A DNA stretch of 8,515 nucleotides from Candidatus Collierbacteria bacterium GW2011_GWB1_44_6 (GTDB lineage Bacteria > Patescibacteriota > Microgenomatia > UBA1400 > MFAQ01). The stretch is from contig LCJG01000040.1 of NCBI GenBank assembly GCA_000998025.1, forward strand, positions 1-8,515, in the 5' to 3' direction. The notes beneath the pieces were generated by a model, which saw only the letters and a list, made by a program, of their open reading frames with translations, was not told the DNA's origin and searched no databases. A program made the position numbers and the translations under genes. Positions 1 through 4,733 of this stretch are shown here, piece after piece. Each line of letters begins with the position of its first letter. Position 1 is the stretch's first letter.

Positions 1-792
1 TATCGTGAGGAAGTTAAGGCTCAGCATGTGCCGATGATTACAGAGGAGCAATTTTACCGAGTACAAGCAATTTTAGATGGCAGGAACCCCAACAAAGTAG
101 CTCTCGCTAAAAGAGTTCACTCTAATCCTGATTTTCCATTACGACGAATAGTTAGGTGTAAGGAATGCGGTACAGGGATGACTGGAGGCTGGAGTAAAGG
201 TCGCCATGCAAGGTACGCATATTATCGCTGTGGTGGGGTCTGTAAGGGCGTAGCAGCAAAAGCTGAAGTACTAGAGGGATCACTTATAGAGTCGCTCAAA
301 ACGGTAACTCCTAAGAAAGAGTGCCTCGATCTATTTATTGCTTTTCTGTATCGCACCTATCACACGCGTCTGGCAAGGTTACAGAAGATTAAAGGCCAGG
401 CAGATCAGGAAATTGCTACTCTAAAAGCGCTCAGGCAAACCCTAGTGGAAAAGAACCTTGCGGGCGTGTATTCGGACGAAGTATTTAAGGAACAAAACGC
501 AGTAGTAGAAGATCGAATGATAAAGGCTCAAGTAGTTAAAAACGATGCCACGATTGATAGATACAACATCGATGACGTGACCACTTTTATCAGGACTTTA
601 CTTGCTGATTTGGGAGAAGCCTACAAAAAATCGAGTATTAGCCAGATCAAAGTACTCTTGGGTTCAATCTTTCCCTCAGGGCTGGCTTGGAGCCAAAATG
701 GTACATTGAACCGTGAGATTAGCCCGTTATATCAATCAATTTGCACCTTTGATAACGGTGCTATCTCTTCTTGTGCCGAGGAGAGGACTTGA
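1..792 (+). CDS. Serine recombinase (large, resolvase/invertase family), C-terminal part, 5' truncated by window edge
   Basis: The frame is open from base 1, and the first visible residues (YREEVKAQHVPMITEEQFY) match the 'H.PII..E.F..VQ..L' start of the Recombinase domain, so the GTG at 28 is internal. A zinc beta-ribbon follows, with Cys pairs in RCKECGTGM (about 157-170) and YYRCGGVCKG (about 223-252). A charged, probably coiled-coil segment follows (about 360-550), then a C-terminal domain. The catalytic serine domain lies left of the window. The family performs site-specific DNA integration, excision or inversion through a serine-DNA intermediate. The last codons (AEERT-stop) lie in the antisense of the tRNA-Leu(GAG) 3' end, so the stop codon is supplied by the tRNA T-arm. 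This suggests an element integrated at that tRNA and extending leftward. The family call is confident; element type and target are inferred. Confidence 0.9.
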   Translation, partial: YREEVKAQHVPMITEEQFYRVQAILDGRNPNKVALAKRVHSNPDFPLRRIVRCKECGTGMTGGWSKGRHARYAYYRCGGVCKGVAAKAEVLEGSLIESLKTVTPKKECLDLFIAFLYRTYHTRLARLQKIKGQADQEIATLKALRQTLVEKNLAGVYSDEVFKEQNAVVEDRMIKAQVVKNDATIDRYNIDDVTTFIRTLLADLGEAYKKSSISQIKVLLGSIFPSGLAWSQNGTLNREISPLYQSICTFDNGAISSCAEERT

Positions 793-856
793 ACCTCCAC
801 AGGATTGCTCCCGCTACCACCTCAAGGTAGTGCGTCTACCATTTCGCCACCTCGGC
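774..856 (-). tRNA. tRNA-Leu(GAG)
   Basis: Read on the minus strand, a 7-bp acceptor stem GCCGAGG/CCTCGGC closes a class II tRNA. The anticodon stem CTACC/GGTAG holds loop TTGAGGT (anticodon GAG), a long variable arm follows, and the T-arm is GAGG-TTCAAGT-CCTC. The discriminator is A, and the following bases (CAA) are not CCA, so CCA must be added after transcription. Its 3' end (774-792) overlaps the end of the serine recombinase gene on the other strand. It lies 16 bp downstream of tRNA-Gly on the same strand and is probably co-transcribed with it. Confidence 0.95.
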
Positions 857-872
857 ATCTAACAAGTAAGTG

Positions 873-943
873 AGCGGGATACGGGAATTGAACCCGTTAC
901 TATACCTTGGCAAGGTATTATTTTACCGGTAAACTAATCCCGC
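873..943 (-). tRNA. tRNA-Gly(GCC)
   Basis: The acceptor stem GCGGGAT/ATCCCGC is perfect. The D-arm has the GG of its loop, the anticodon stem ATACC/GGTAT holds loop TTGCCAA (anticodon GCC), and the T-arm is CGGG-TTCAATT-CCCG. The discriminator is U73, usual for bacterial tRNA-Gly. CCA is not encoded (TCA follows). Its first 26 bases double as the last eight codons and stop of the upstream HTH/LAGLIDADG-like gene on the same strand, so tRNA maturation must cut inside that transcript if they share one. Confidence 0.95.
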
Positions 944-1601
944 TTAGTGTGCCTAAAAGCCTGATCCACTCCCTTATTTTAATACTAAGCTCCGTATTTG
1001 AACAGTACAGGCTGCAAATACCATACTTTGACCTCCTTCTGGAAATCGGGGTGCGGCTTTCCAGGATCTGGGTCTTTATAAATTGTTTTCTAGAAATTCC
1101 TAAAGTTTTTGACCAAAAGTCCAAAATATACTCCTCGTTCAAATCTTTATATATAAATAATCCGACACGAAGTTGATCTTCGGAAATATTCAAACACTCT
1201 CGGTAAAAACGAGCCATTATCTTGACCATATTAGGATCAGTATTAACAACTGAAACCCTACCACTATTTGTTTTTTCTCCTTCCCCCCAATACAAGCTTA
1301 TACCCACCAAAAACAGGGGGTCTTTTTTTAGAACTTCAAACTCTTTTCTAGCTTCATCGAGGTATAACAAATGTCGTTGCTTAACCCTCCTTAGTCTTTC
1401 CTCGTTCGCAGCAACGAGGTTGTTGTTTTTATGTCTGACATTAATTAGCTCATCCTTTATGTCGCTAGACCACTTCGAAGCCGAAAACCAATCACTCAAA
1501 GTGCTCTTTGGTATCGAAAGGACTTTTGAAATACAAGAATAGCTTTTACCCTCGAGTCTAAGTTTCCTCGCTCTTGATTGTAAATCCATATTTCGAACCA
1601 C
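918..1601 (-). CDS. HTH + LAGLIDADG-like protein, probable stand-alone homing-endonuclease relative
   Basis: The product is 227 aa. Residues about 8-40 form a resolvase-like helix-turn-helix (ARKLRLEGKSYSCISKVLSI, then PKSTLSDW). A basic, helical linker (45-92) leads to a LAGLIDADG-like core: LVGISLYWGEGEK (98-110), VVNTDPNMVKIMARF (118-132), FWSKTLGISRKQF (162-174) and SKYGICSLYCSNTELSIKI (191-209). There is one LAGLIDADG-like helix per chain, so a dimer would be needed for cleavage. Whether the acidic residue E107 is catalytic is unknown; the protein could be a DNA-binding regulator instead. I chose the GTG at 1601 because TACAAT at 1607-1612 would start transcription at it; ATG at 1589 is the alternative, and no Shine-Dalgarno is visible for either. 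The gene sits between tRNA-Phe and tRNA-Gly on the same strand, and its stop lies inside tRNA-Gly. The family assignment comes from motif recognition only. Confidence 0.75.
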   Translation of the reverse strand: MVRNMDLQSRARKLRLEGKSYSCISKVLSIPKSTLSDWFSASKWSSDIKDELINVRHKNNNLVAANEERLRRVKQRHLLYLDEARKEFEVLKKDPLFLVGISLYWGEGEKTNSGRVSVVNTDPNMVKIMARFYRECLNISEDQLRVGLFIYKDLNEEYILDFWSKTLGISRKQFIKTQILESRTPISRRRSKYGICSLYCSNTELSIKIREWIRLLGTLSGISLPVK

Positions 1602-1606
1602 ACACT

Positions 1607-1612
1607 ATTGTA
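1607..1612 (-). promoter_or_regulatory. Putative -10 box of HTH/LAGLIDADG-like gene
   Basis: TACAAT on the minus strand lies 5 nt before the GTG at 1601, which would place the transcription start at or within 1 nt of the start codon. There is no recognisable -35. The same geometry recurs at other genes in this window, which raises my confidence slightly. Confidence 0.4.
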
Positions 1613-1652
1613 GTAGAAGTATCTCGTTAGTTCGGATTACAGTACAAAAAAG

Positions 1653-1725
1653 TGCCAAGCTGAGGACTCGAACCTCAATTTCGTGTTTTTCAGACACGCG
1701 CCGTGACCATCTTGGCTAGCTTGGC
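1653..1725 (-). tRNA. tRNA-Phe(GAA)
   Basis: The acceptor stem is GCCAAGC/GCTTGGC, the D-stem GCC/GGC with GG in the loop, and the anticodon stem CGTGT/ACACG holds loop CTGAAAA (anticodon GAA). The variable loop is 4 nt and the T-arm is TGAGG-TTCGAGT-CCTCA. The discriminator is A and CCA is not encoded. A run of six T follows the discriminator almost directly (1646-1651 on the complement). With the T-arm/acceptor hairpin it might terminate transcription, separating this tRNA from the downstream gene. Confidence 0.95.
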
Positions 1726-1735
1726 AAGCCTCATT

Positions 1736-1744
1736 ATTATATCA
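1736..1744 (-). promoter_or_regulatory. Extended -10 promoter of tRNA-Phe
   Basis: TGATATAAT (a TGnTATAAT extended -10) on the minus strand would start transcription about 4 nt before the tRNA-Phe 5' end at 1725. No good -35 lies at 17 bp. It is back to back with the tRNA-Leu(CAG) promoter. Confidence 0.65.
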
Positions 1745-1776
1745 ATAGTTTACGTTAAAATCTCCCGTCACTCGAT

Positions 1777-1785
1777 TGGTATAAT
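1777..1785 (+). promoter_or_regulatory. Extended -10 promoter of tRNA-Leu(CAG)
   Basis: TGGTATAAT ends 9 nt before the tRNA 5' end at 1795, which puts the transcription start near 1792. It has a TGn extension and no consensus -35 at the usual spacing. Confidence 0.7.
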
Positions 1786-1794
1786 TAGATGTTT

Positions 1795-1875
1795 GGGCAG
1801 GTGGCGAAATGGTAGACGCACAGTGTTCAGAACGCTGCGGAGTAATCCATGGGGGTTCAAATCCCCCCCTGCCCA
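1795..1875 (+). tRNA. tRNA-Leu(CAG)
   Basis: The acceptor stem is GGGCAGG/CCTGCCC. The D-arm GTGGCGAAATGGTAGACGC is nearly the same as in tRNA-Leu(GAG). The anticodon stem CAGTG/CGCTG holds loop TTCAGAA (anticodon CAG). A long class II variable arm follows, then T-arm GGGGG-TTCAAAT-CCCCC. The discriminator is A; ACA rather than CCA follows. Confidence 0.95.
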
Positions 1876-1887
1876 CATAATCGAGTT

Positions 1888-1896
1888 TGCTATAAT
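1888..1896 (+). promoter_or_regulatory. Extended -10 promoter of the small membrane-protein gene
   Basis: TGCTATAAT starts 13 nt after the tRNA-Leu(CAG) 3' end. The predicted start near 1903 gives a leader of about 28 nt before GTG 1931, long enough for the Shine-Dalgarno at 1922-1926. No -35 is evident; that position falls inside the tRNA acceptor stem. Confidence 0.65.
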
Positions 1897-1930
1897 ATTG
1901 GTTGAAAGTAAATTCACAATCGGAGGAACA

Positions 1931-2170
1931 GTGAAAAACAGACTTCGTGAGTTCTTTGGTCGCGCGCTCTGGGTTATCATCCCGCTCTTGGTCTTAGGTT
2001 CATGTGGGGGCCTTTCATACCTTGTGTGGCAGGCATTGGGTACCACGGTTCAACAGATCGTTTTAGGTTTTATCACAGTCGCCGTTTTTTGGCAATGCAT
2101 CCTTCCATTGTTCGGCCTTCTTCTTTTGTTCGCTATTATAGTCGGCCTTGCTATTTGGCTTCAGAACTAA
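1931..2170 (+). CDS. Small hydrophobic membrane protein, function unknown
   Basis: The product is 79 aa. I chose GTG at 1931 because GGAGG lies at 1922-1926 with a 4-nt gap, the only textbook Shine-Dalgarno in the window; upstream in-frame codons would run through tRNA-Leu(CAG). A short basic N-terminus (KNRLREFFGRA) precedes one transmembrane segment at about 12-35. A second hydrophobic stretch at about 43-77 (one long or two short helices) contains a run of Leu (FGLLLLFAIIVGLAIWL). Positive residues lie only at the N-terminus, suggesting a cytoplasmic N-terminus. A weak LGSC at 22-25 resembles a lipobox but lies within the first helix. I recognise no family. The gene is a single transcription unit with its own promoter (1888-1896) and terminator (2177-2201). 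Confidence 0.75.
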   Translation: MKNRLREFFGRALWVIIPLLVLGSCGGLSYLVWQALGTTVQQIVLGFITVAVFWQCILPLFGLLLLFAIIVGLAIWLQN

Positions 2171-2176
2171 CTTCAT

Positions 2177-2201
2177 CTCCGGGATGTCCCCGGAGTTTTT
2201 T
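2177..2201 (+). terminator. Intrinsic terminator after the small membrane-protein gene
   Basis: A 7-bp stem CTCCGGG/CCCGGAG (2177-2183 with 2189-2195, 5-nt loop) is followed directly by six T (2196-2201). It starts 6 bp after the stop codon at 2170. Confidence 0.9.
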
Positions 2202-2218
2202 GTGGCTGGTAACTAGTC

Positions 2219-2224
2219 TATAAT
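2219..2224 (+). promoter_or_regulatory. Putative -10 box of the Nudix-like gene (near-leaderless)
   Basis: TATAAT ends 8 nt before the ATG at 2233, so transcription would start about 0-2 nt before it. No Shine-Dalgarno fits in the remaining bases (TAATTAGGC is not one), consistent with a leaderless mRNA. Confidence 0.6.
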
Positions 2225-2232
2225 AATTAGGC

Positions 2233-3066
2233 ATGCAATTTCCCACGGCAAAAACATCAGAATTCGAGCAATTTTTAATATCTGAGTATTTTCGGCATGG
2301 TTCAATCAACAAAGTGCTATATTTTCACCGGTTCGGGATCCCCATATCCTATGCCGGATACGACCGTGTACTTACAAAATTCAACATCGTAAAATCAGCC
2401 GGTCCGAACAGCAAACTTACAGAATCTTTAAAAATATTGAGTATGGTCGCGGACTACAAGCTTTCTCTAGAAAAAATATACGAAAAACATGCCCCTCGTC
2501 AGCTCCGAGTCTCCACCAATACAATTCACAGAATTCTCCACTATATTCGTCTCGGACTGACACGGCGCCAGGGAACAGCCTTAATTATTACCCAAAGGGG
2601 GAAGGGGGGATACTTTTTGGTCGGAAATGATCAGAGTTTATCGGACTCAGCTCTGGGCAATAAGGGAGACATATCATTGCCAATGGGACACTCAAGAACC
2701 GGTGAAAATCCCAAAGAGTCAATTACCCGAGTTCTCCAGCAGGAAGTATTTACCGATCAGGCCATCACGGGGAACTTTCCCTTTGAGGTAGTGCCACAGC
2801 ATCCAAGGCCTATCATGTATATGAACATCGCCGATATACGGGTAGCTGTTTTTCATATCGAGCTTACAAAATCGTATCCGTTTTCCAGTAACAAAATCCA
2901 AAATATCAGACTTGTTGATTTACCGGAAATAAAAAATAAAAACACCAGACCTGGTGTCTATGAAATCTTAACAAACTATTACCCACATCCATCTTCGTCT
3001 TCGATTCCGGAATATTCATCTACTCTCAACGCTCTGCTCTATTCTATGATCAAGAACGAGAAATAA
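2233..3066 (+). CDS. CPR-type two-domain protein: N-terminal HTH-like region + degenerate Nudix fold
   Basis: The product is 277 aa. The N-terminal half (about 5-115) is helical and probably DNA-binding: EFEQFLISEYFRHGS, PISYAGYDRVLTKFNIVKSAG, and TNTIHRILHYIRLGLTRRQG. The C-terminal half begins with beta-strand-like segments (TALIIT, YFLVG) and has a Nudix-box-like stretch SLPMGHSRTGENPKES (148-163) plus ITRVLQQEVF (164-173). Against GX5EX7REUXEEXGU it keeps G152, E158, R166 and E171 at exact spacing, but the first Glu of REUXEE is Val167, the next is Gln170, and the late Gly is Phe173. Two metal-binding positions are lost, so hydrolysis may be weak or absent and a ligand-sensing role is possible. 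NrtR is a known Nudix sensor regulator, but with the opposite domain order. I recall similar proteins in CPR genomes but know of no assigned function. Confidence 0.75.
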   Translation: MQFPTAKTSEFEQFLISEYFRHGSINKVLYFHRFGIPISYAGYDRVLTKFNIVKSAGPNSKLTESLKILSMVADYKLSLEKIYEKHAPRQLRVSTNTIHRILHYIRLGLTRRQGTALIITQRGKGGYFLVGNDQSLSDSALGNKGDISLPMGHSRTGENPKESITRVLQQEVFTDQAITGNFPFEVVPQHPRPIMYMNIADIRVAVFHIELTKSYPFSSNKIQNIRLVDLPEIKNKNTRPGVYEILTNYYPHPSSSSIPEYSSTLNALLYSMIKNEK

Positions 3067-3068
3067 GG

Positions 3069-3074
3069 TAAAAT
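3069..3074 (+). promoter_or_regulatory. Putative -10 box of tRNA-Gln
   Basis: TAAAAT lies 2 bp after the preceding stop codon and would start transcription near 3081, 4 nt before the tRNA 5' end. TATAGC at 3074-3079 is a weaker alternative. Confidence 0.4.
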
Positions 3075-3084
3075 ATAGCCACAT

Positions 3085-3156
3085 TGCCGAGTCGTCTAGT
3101 GGTAGGACGCCTCCCTTTGAAGGAGGATATCCTAGGTTCGAATCCTAGCTCGGCAA
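3085..3156 (+). tRNA. tRNA-Gln(TTG)
   Basis: The acceptor stem TGCCGAG/CTCGGCA has U1-A72, typical of bacterial tRNA-Gln. The D-stem is GTCT/GGAC, the anticodon stem CCTCC/GGAGG holds loop CTTTGAA (anticodon TTG), and the T-arm is CTAGG-TTCGAAT-CCTAG. The discriminator is A; CCA is not encoded (ACA). Its last 14 bases plus two more (3143-3158) are repeated at 3300-3315. Confidence 0.95.
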
Positions 3157-3195
3157 CAAAGAAATCTCGCCCTTGCGGCGGGATTTCTTTGTTTT
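3156..3195 (+). terminator. Long hairpin after tRNA-Gln: terminator and/or first hairpin of structured element copy A
   Basis: A 16-bp stem (3156-3171 with 3177-3192) with one G.T wobble (3167/3181) and a 5-nt loop CTTGC is followed by TTTT (3192-3195). It works on paper as the tRNA-Gln terminator. A very similar hairpin lies at 5340-5374, in both cases exactly 11 nt before a related AGGATTC domain, so it may belong to that repeated element. The wobble is a G-U pair only in plus-strand RNA. Confidence 0.75.
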
Positions 3196-3203
3196 AATCA
3201 GAT

Positions 3204-3307
3204 AGGATTCGAGTGCCGGAGCTGAACCTGTAACAGTTTCAGCGAGGCAGGTCTTGAGGAAATCCGAAGGATTTACCGAAAGGAATCCTAGCTCATGCTT
3301 CCTAGCT
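3204..3307 (+). repeat. Structured element copy A (closed domain + conserved tail), possible ncRNA or mini-mobile element
   Basis: AGGATTC (3204-3210) pairs with GAATCCT (3283-3289). Inside are TGCC/GGCA (3214-3217 with 3246-3249) enclosing the hairpin GCTGAAcCTG-TAA-CAGtTTCAGC (3221-3243), then AAATCC-GAA-GGATTT (3260-3274 region), then CC-GAAA-GG with a GNRA loop. The tail 3282-3307 is identical over 26 nt to 5452-5477 and contains TCCTAGCT twice with a 6-nt spacer. The interior aligns with copy B at GGAgCTG, GTAAC and GAGgCAGGTC. AGGATTCGA is the reverse complement of part of the tRNA-Gln T-arm. Strand is inferred from the wobble pair in the preceding hairpin. I recognise no named RNA family. 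Confidence 0.6.
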
Positions 3308-3315
3308 CGGCAACA
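3300..3315 (+). repeat. 16-nt copy of tRNA-Gln 3' end (possible attachment-site duplication)
   Basis: TCCTAGCTCGGCAACA here is identical to 3143-3158, the T-arm/acceptor end of tRNA-Gln plus two bases. The repeats are 157 bp apart and flank structured element copy A. A shorter match, GAATCCTAGCTC (3283-3294 with 3140-3151), lies in between. This is what insertion at a tRNA 3' end would leave, but chance gene-conversion-like duplication is possible. Confidence 0.6.
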
Positions 3316-3325
3316 GAAAAGGATT

Positions 3326-3343
3326 CCCCGCCCGTTTTCGGGG
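3326..3343. other. GC-rich hairpin downstream of element A
   Basis: CCCCG (3326-3330) pairs with CGGGG (3339-3343) around an 8-nt loop; an alternative is CCCG-TTTT-CGGG. There is no T-run after it on the plus strand. From here to the -10 box at 3460 the sequence becomes AT-rich, and I see no gene or further structure. Confidence 0.45.
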
Positions 3344-3459
3344 AGGTCGCCCGCTTTATAACTTGAGCTATGGATGTTATTTGAAATGAGAGAAACATGA
3401 GATTAAGTTTTTGTATGTTTCTTTTTGTATAAAAGTGATGTGCCTATTATGTTTGGATA

Positions 3460-3465
3460 TATAAT
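3460..3465 (+). promoter_or_regulatory. Putative -10 box giving an exactly leaderless transcript
   Basis: TATAAT ends 6 nt before the A of ATG 3472, so transcription would be expected to start on the start codon itself. No -35 or Shine-Dalgarno is visible. Confidence 0.6.
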
Positions 3466-3471
3466 GTCTTT

Positions 3472-4221
3472 ATGTTTGGTGAACCTATTGATATTGAAAA
3501 GAAAGGAATTGATATTTTTCCAGAGATGAAACCCTTGTTGAACTTTGATGGTGGTGAAGTACAGTTTAATCACAAAGAAAAGAAGTACATTATTTCTTCT
3601 TTTGCTGATGATACTGAAAAAGGAAAAAAGAAAATGTGTTTTGGCTTATGGGAGGAACTGGGTAGTCAAAGGGTTCCTGTTGGTTTCTTTGATGCAAGTT
3701 TTGTACCATCTATAAATAAAGTCTGTTTGGATGTGAAGATGCACGACGAATTTAAGAATTTGCCGGATAAATTTAAAAATTTAGACAATATTGGTTACGA
3801 TATAACTGAGGTTCACTCGGGTATGGCAGAGAAGGACGCTGTTGCAGTTGATTTGGATTATAGACACACTGGAATAGCTGATATTTTGAATGCTCAAACA
3901 TTGGTTGTGTTTCAGGCTCTTGGCGCAACTGAAGTGGCATACTTTGAAGATCAGACAGTAAGGTCTGCGTCTTCTAATAAACATATTCCTCAGTTTAAAA
4001 ATATTGATGGCCTGATTCAAAATCAACACCATACACCTTCAATGAAGTCTAGTTTTTATTCAAAATGGTCTATGAGCCATGAGATTGATGAAATCCCAGA
4101 TCCATACACAAAGACCCCTGTCTATATAACCAGAATTATTCCACACCTAAGTAGTCTGCAAATATCAATGTTGAATGAAATCGGGATGAAACCTGTTGAG
4201 GAGAGAAATGTATCAGAGTAA
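3472..4221 (+). CDS. AT-rich orphan protein with a GNAT-acetyltransferase-like motif
   Basis: The product is 249 aa, soluble, with no signal peptide or transmembrane segment. The best clue is the stretch from VAVDLDYRHTGIADILN (124-140) through ALGATEVAYFED (149-160). RHTGIA fits the GNAT motif A (Q/R-x-x-G-x-G/A) that holds the pyrophosphate of acetyl-CoA, preceded by a beta-strand and followed by a helix and a strand with 'GA..V', as in GNAT folds. The N-terminal part has alternating strand-like segments (VQFNHKEKKYIISSF, RVPVGFFDASFV) consistent with the first strands of such a fold. No substrate can be named. The gene is visibly more AT-rich than its neighbours, isolated, with its own -10 box and a terminator-like hairpin at 4286-4328, and lies between two copies of a repeated element. 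Recent acquisition is likely. The GNAT call is tentative. Confidence 0.7.
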   Translation: MFGEPIDIEKKGIDIFPEMKPLLNFDGGEVQFNHKEKKYIISSFADDTEKGKKKMCFGLWEELGSQRVPVGFFDASFVPSINKVCLDVKMHDEFKNLPDKFKNLDNIGYDITEVHSGMAEKDAVAVDLDYRHTGIADILNAQTLVVFQALGATEVAYFEDQTVRSASSNKHIPQFKNIDGLIQNQHHTPSMKSSFYSKWSMSHEIDEIPDPYTKTPVYITRIIPHLSSLQISMLNEIGMKPVEERNVSE

Positions 4222-4238
4222 GGATCTGTAGGTTACCC

Positions 4239-4280
4239 TGAGACAAGGATTTGGTTAACCGATAGGCCAATGCTGTCTCA
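4239..4280 (+). other. Nested hairpin in the 3' untranslated region
   Basis: TGAGACA (4239-4245) pairs with TGTCTCA (4274-4280), and TTGG (4251-4254) can pair with CCAA (4267-4270) inside it. It lies 17 nt after the stop of the AT-rich gene and directly before the terminator-like hairpin. Confidence 0.5.
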
Positions 4281-4285
4281 ATCAG

Positions 4286-4328
4286 AAATATCAGATAGTA
4301 AAATGTTTTCCTAACTATCTGATATTTT
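4286..4328 (+). terminator. Terminator-like hairpin of the AT-rich gene
   Basis: A perfect 14-bp stem (4286-4299 with 4314-4327) has a 14-nt loop and ends in TTTT (4325-4328), partly inside the stem. The AT-rich stem would be a modest terminator and could work in both directions. Confidence 0.6.
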
Positions 4329-4446
4329 ATGGCGAAATTGATAATTTAAGCCATATATTGAGATAGCCCGCCTACCGGCGGGTAAACTTCGCCACAATCG
4401 CTGGATGTGATCTTGTGGCGAACATATAAGAGCTTGCTCGTCACCT

Positions 4447-4474
4447 TTTCAATAACTTCTAGAAGTTATTGAAA
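4447..4474. repeat. Perfect 28-bp palindrome with no spacer
   Basis: Arms TTTCAATAACTTCT and AGAAGTTATTGAAA meet with no loop. It is centred inside the larger inverted repeat 4418-4432/4492-4504, so the whole unit could extrude as a cruciform. It could also bind a dimeric protein. Confidence 0.85.
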
Positions 4475-4542
4475 TATTATTCCTGCGCTTCCTCTTATAT
4501 TCGCTCATAACTTCGTTATGATGCTTGAATATAGATGCGACA

Positions 4543-4608
4543 GCGATAACTGGCGCTTGCTCGCAAGAGCAATTCATCCCGACCGCAGTCGGGATACATT
4601 ATTATCGC
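4543..4608. repeat. Three-way-junction inverted repeat
   Basis: GCGATAA (4543-4549) pairs with TTATCGC (4602-4608) around two perfect hairpins with 4-nt loops, TTGCTC-GCAA-GAGCAA (4557-4572) and ATCCCGAC-CGCA-GTCGGGAT (4576-4595). The first has a GNRA loop. It reads like a folded RNA or a foldable single-stranded DNA site. Confidence 0.7.
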
Positions 4609-4662
4609 GCGCAAGTGGTTCCGCCGGCAGGCGGTGGCGAACCGCGAGACGCGAAGTGTTAA

Positions 4663-4682
4663 CCTGCCTGCCGGCAGGCAGG
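4663..4682. repeat. 20-bp palindrome CCTGCCTGCCGGCAGGCAGG
   Basis: It is a perfect self-complementary repeat. A shorter related unit, CCGCCGGCAGGCGG, lies at 4621-4634, and CCCGCCTACCGGCGGG at 4367-4382. I have the impression that this motif recurs in CPR genomes but cannot check it here. Confidence 0.8.
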
Positions 4683-4733
4683 GCGGTGAGCCAATAGATT
4701 AGTAATAGTCCCGAAAATAAGTTCGAATTTCGT

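Larger units (their letters stand above)
4367..4682. repeat. Dense array of nested palindromes (cluster)
   Basis: This 316-bp stretch without a credible ORF holds at least nine inverted repeats: CCCGCC-TACC-GGCGGG (4367-4382); 10-bp arms TTCGCCACAA/TTGTGGCGAA (4388-4397, 4413-4422); TATAAGAG-centred arms (about 4418-4432 with 4492-4504) enclosing a perfect 28-bp palindrome (4447-4474); TCATAAC-TTC-GTTATGA (4505-4521); a three-way junction (4543-4608); CCGCC-GGCA-GGCGG (4621-4634); CGCG-AGA-CGCG (4643-4653); and a 20-bp palindrome (4663-4682). Nearly every base falls in or between arms. Origin unknown; candidates are remnants of palindrome-associated elements mobilised by the neighbouring IS200-type transposase, or a structured RNA. 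Confidence 0.75.

Noticed and set aside
1222..1542. Plus-strand 106-aa reading frame
   Set aside because: It is a shadow of the HTH/LAGLIDADG-like gene on the other strand, with no promoter or ribosome site.
1703..1930. Upstream extension of the 1931-2170 reading frame
   Set aside because: It would run through tRNA-Phe and tRNA-Leu(CAG); GTG 1931 has a strong Shine-Dalgarno and a promoter.
3204..3307. Known RNA: SRP RNA, RNase P RNA or tmRNA
   Set aside because: GAGGAAAtCCG and GGCAGGTC vaguely recall RNase P and SRP, but length and the remaining conserved blocks do not fit.
3781..4032. Minus-strand 83-aa reading frame
   Set aside because: It is a shadow of the AT-rich gene; its residues show no recognisable pattern.
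4367..4682. rRNA fragment or tRNA-like gene
   Set aside because: The hairpins do not form a cloverleaf with tRNA-conserved bases, and no rRNA landmark sequence is seen.
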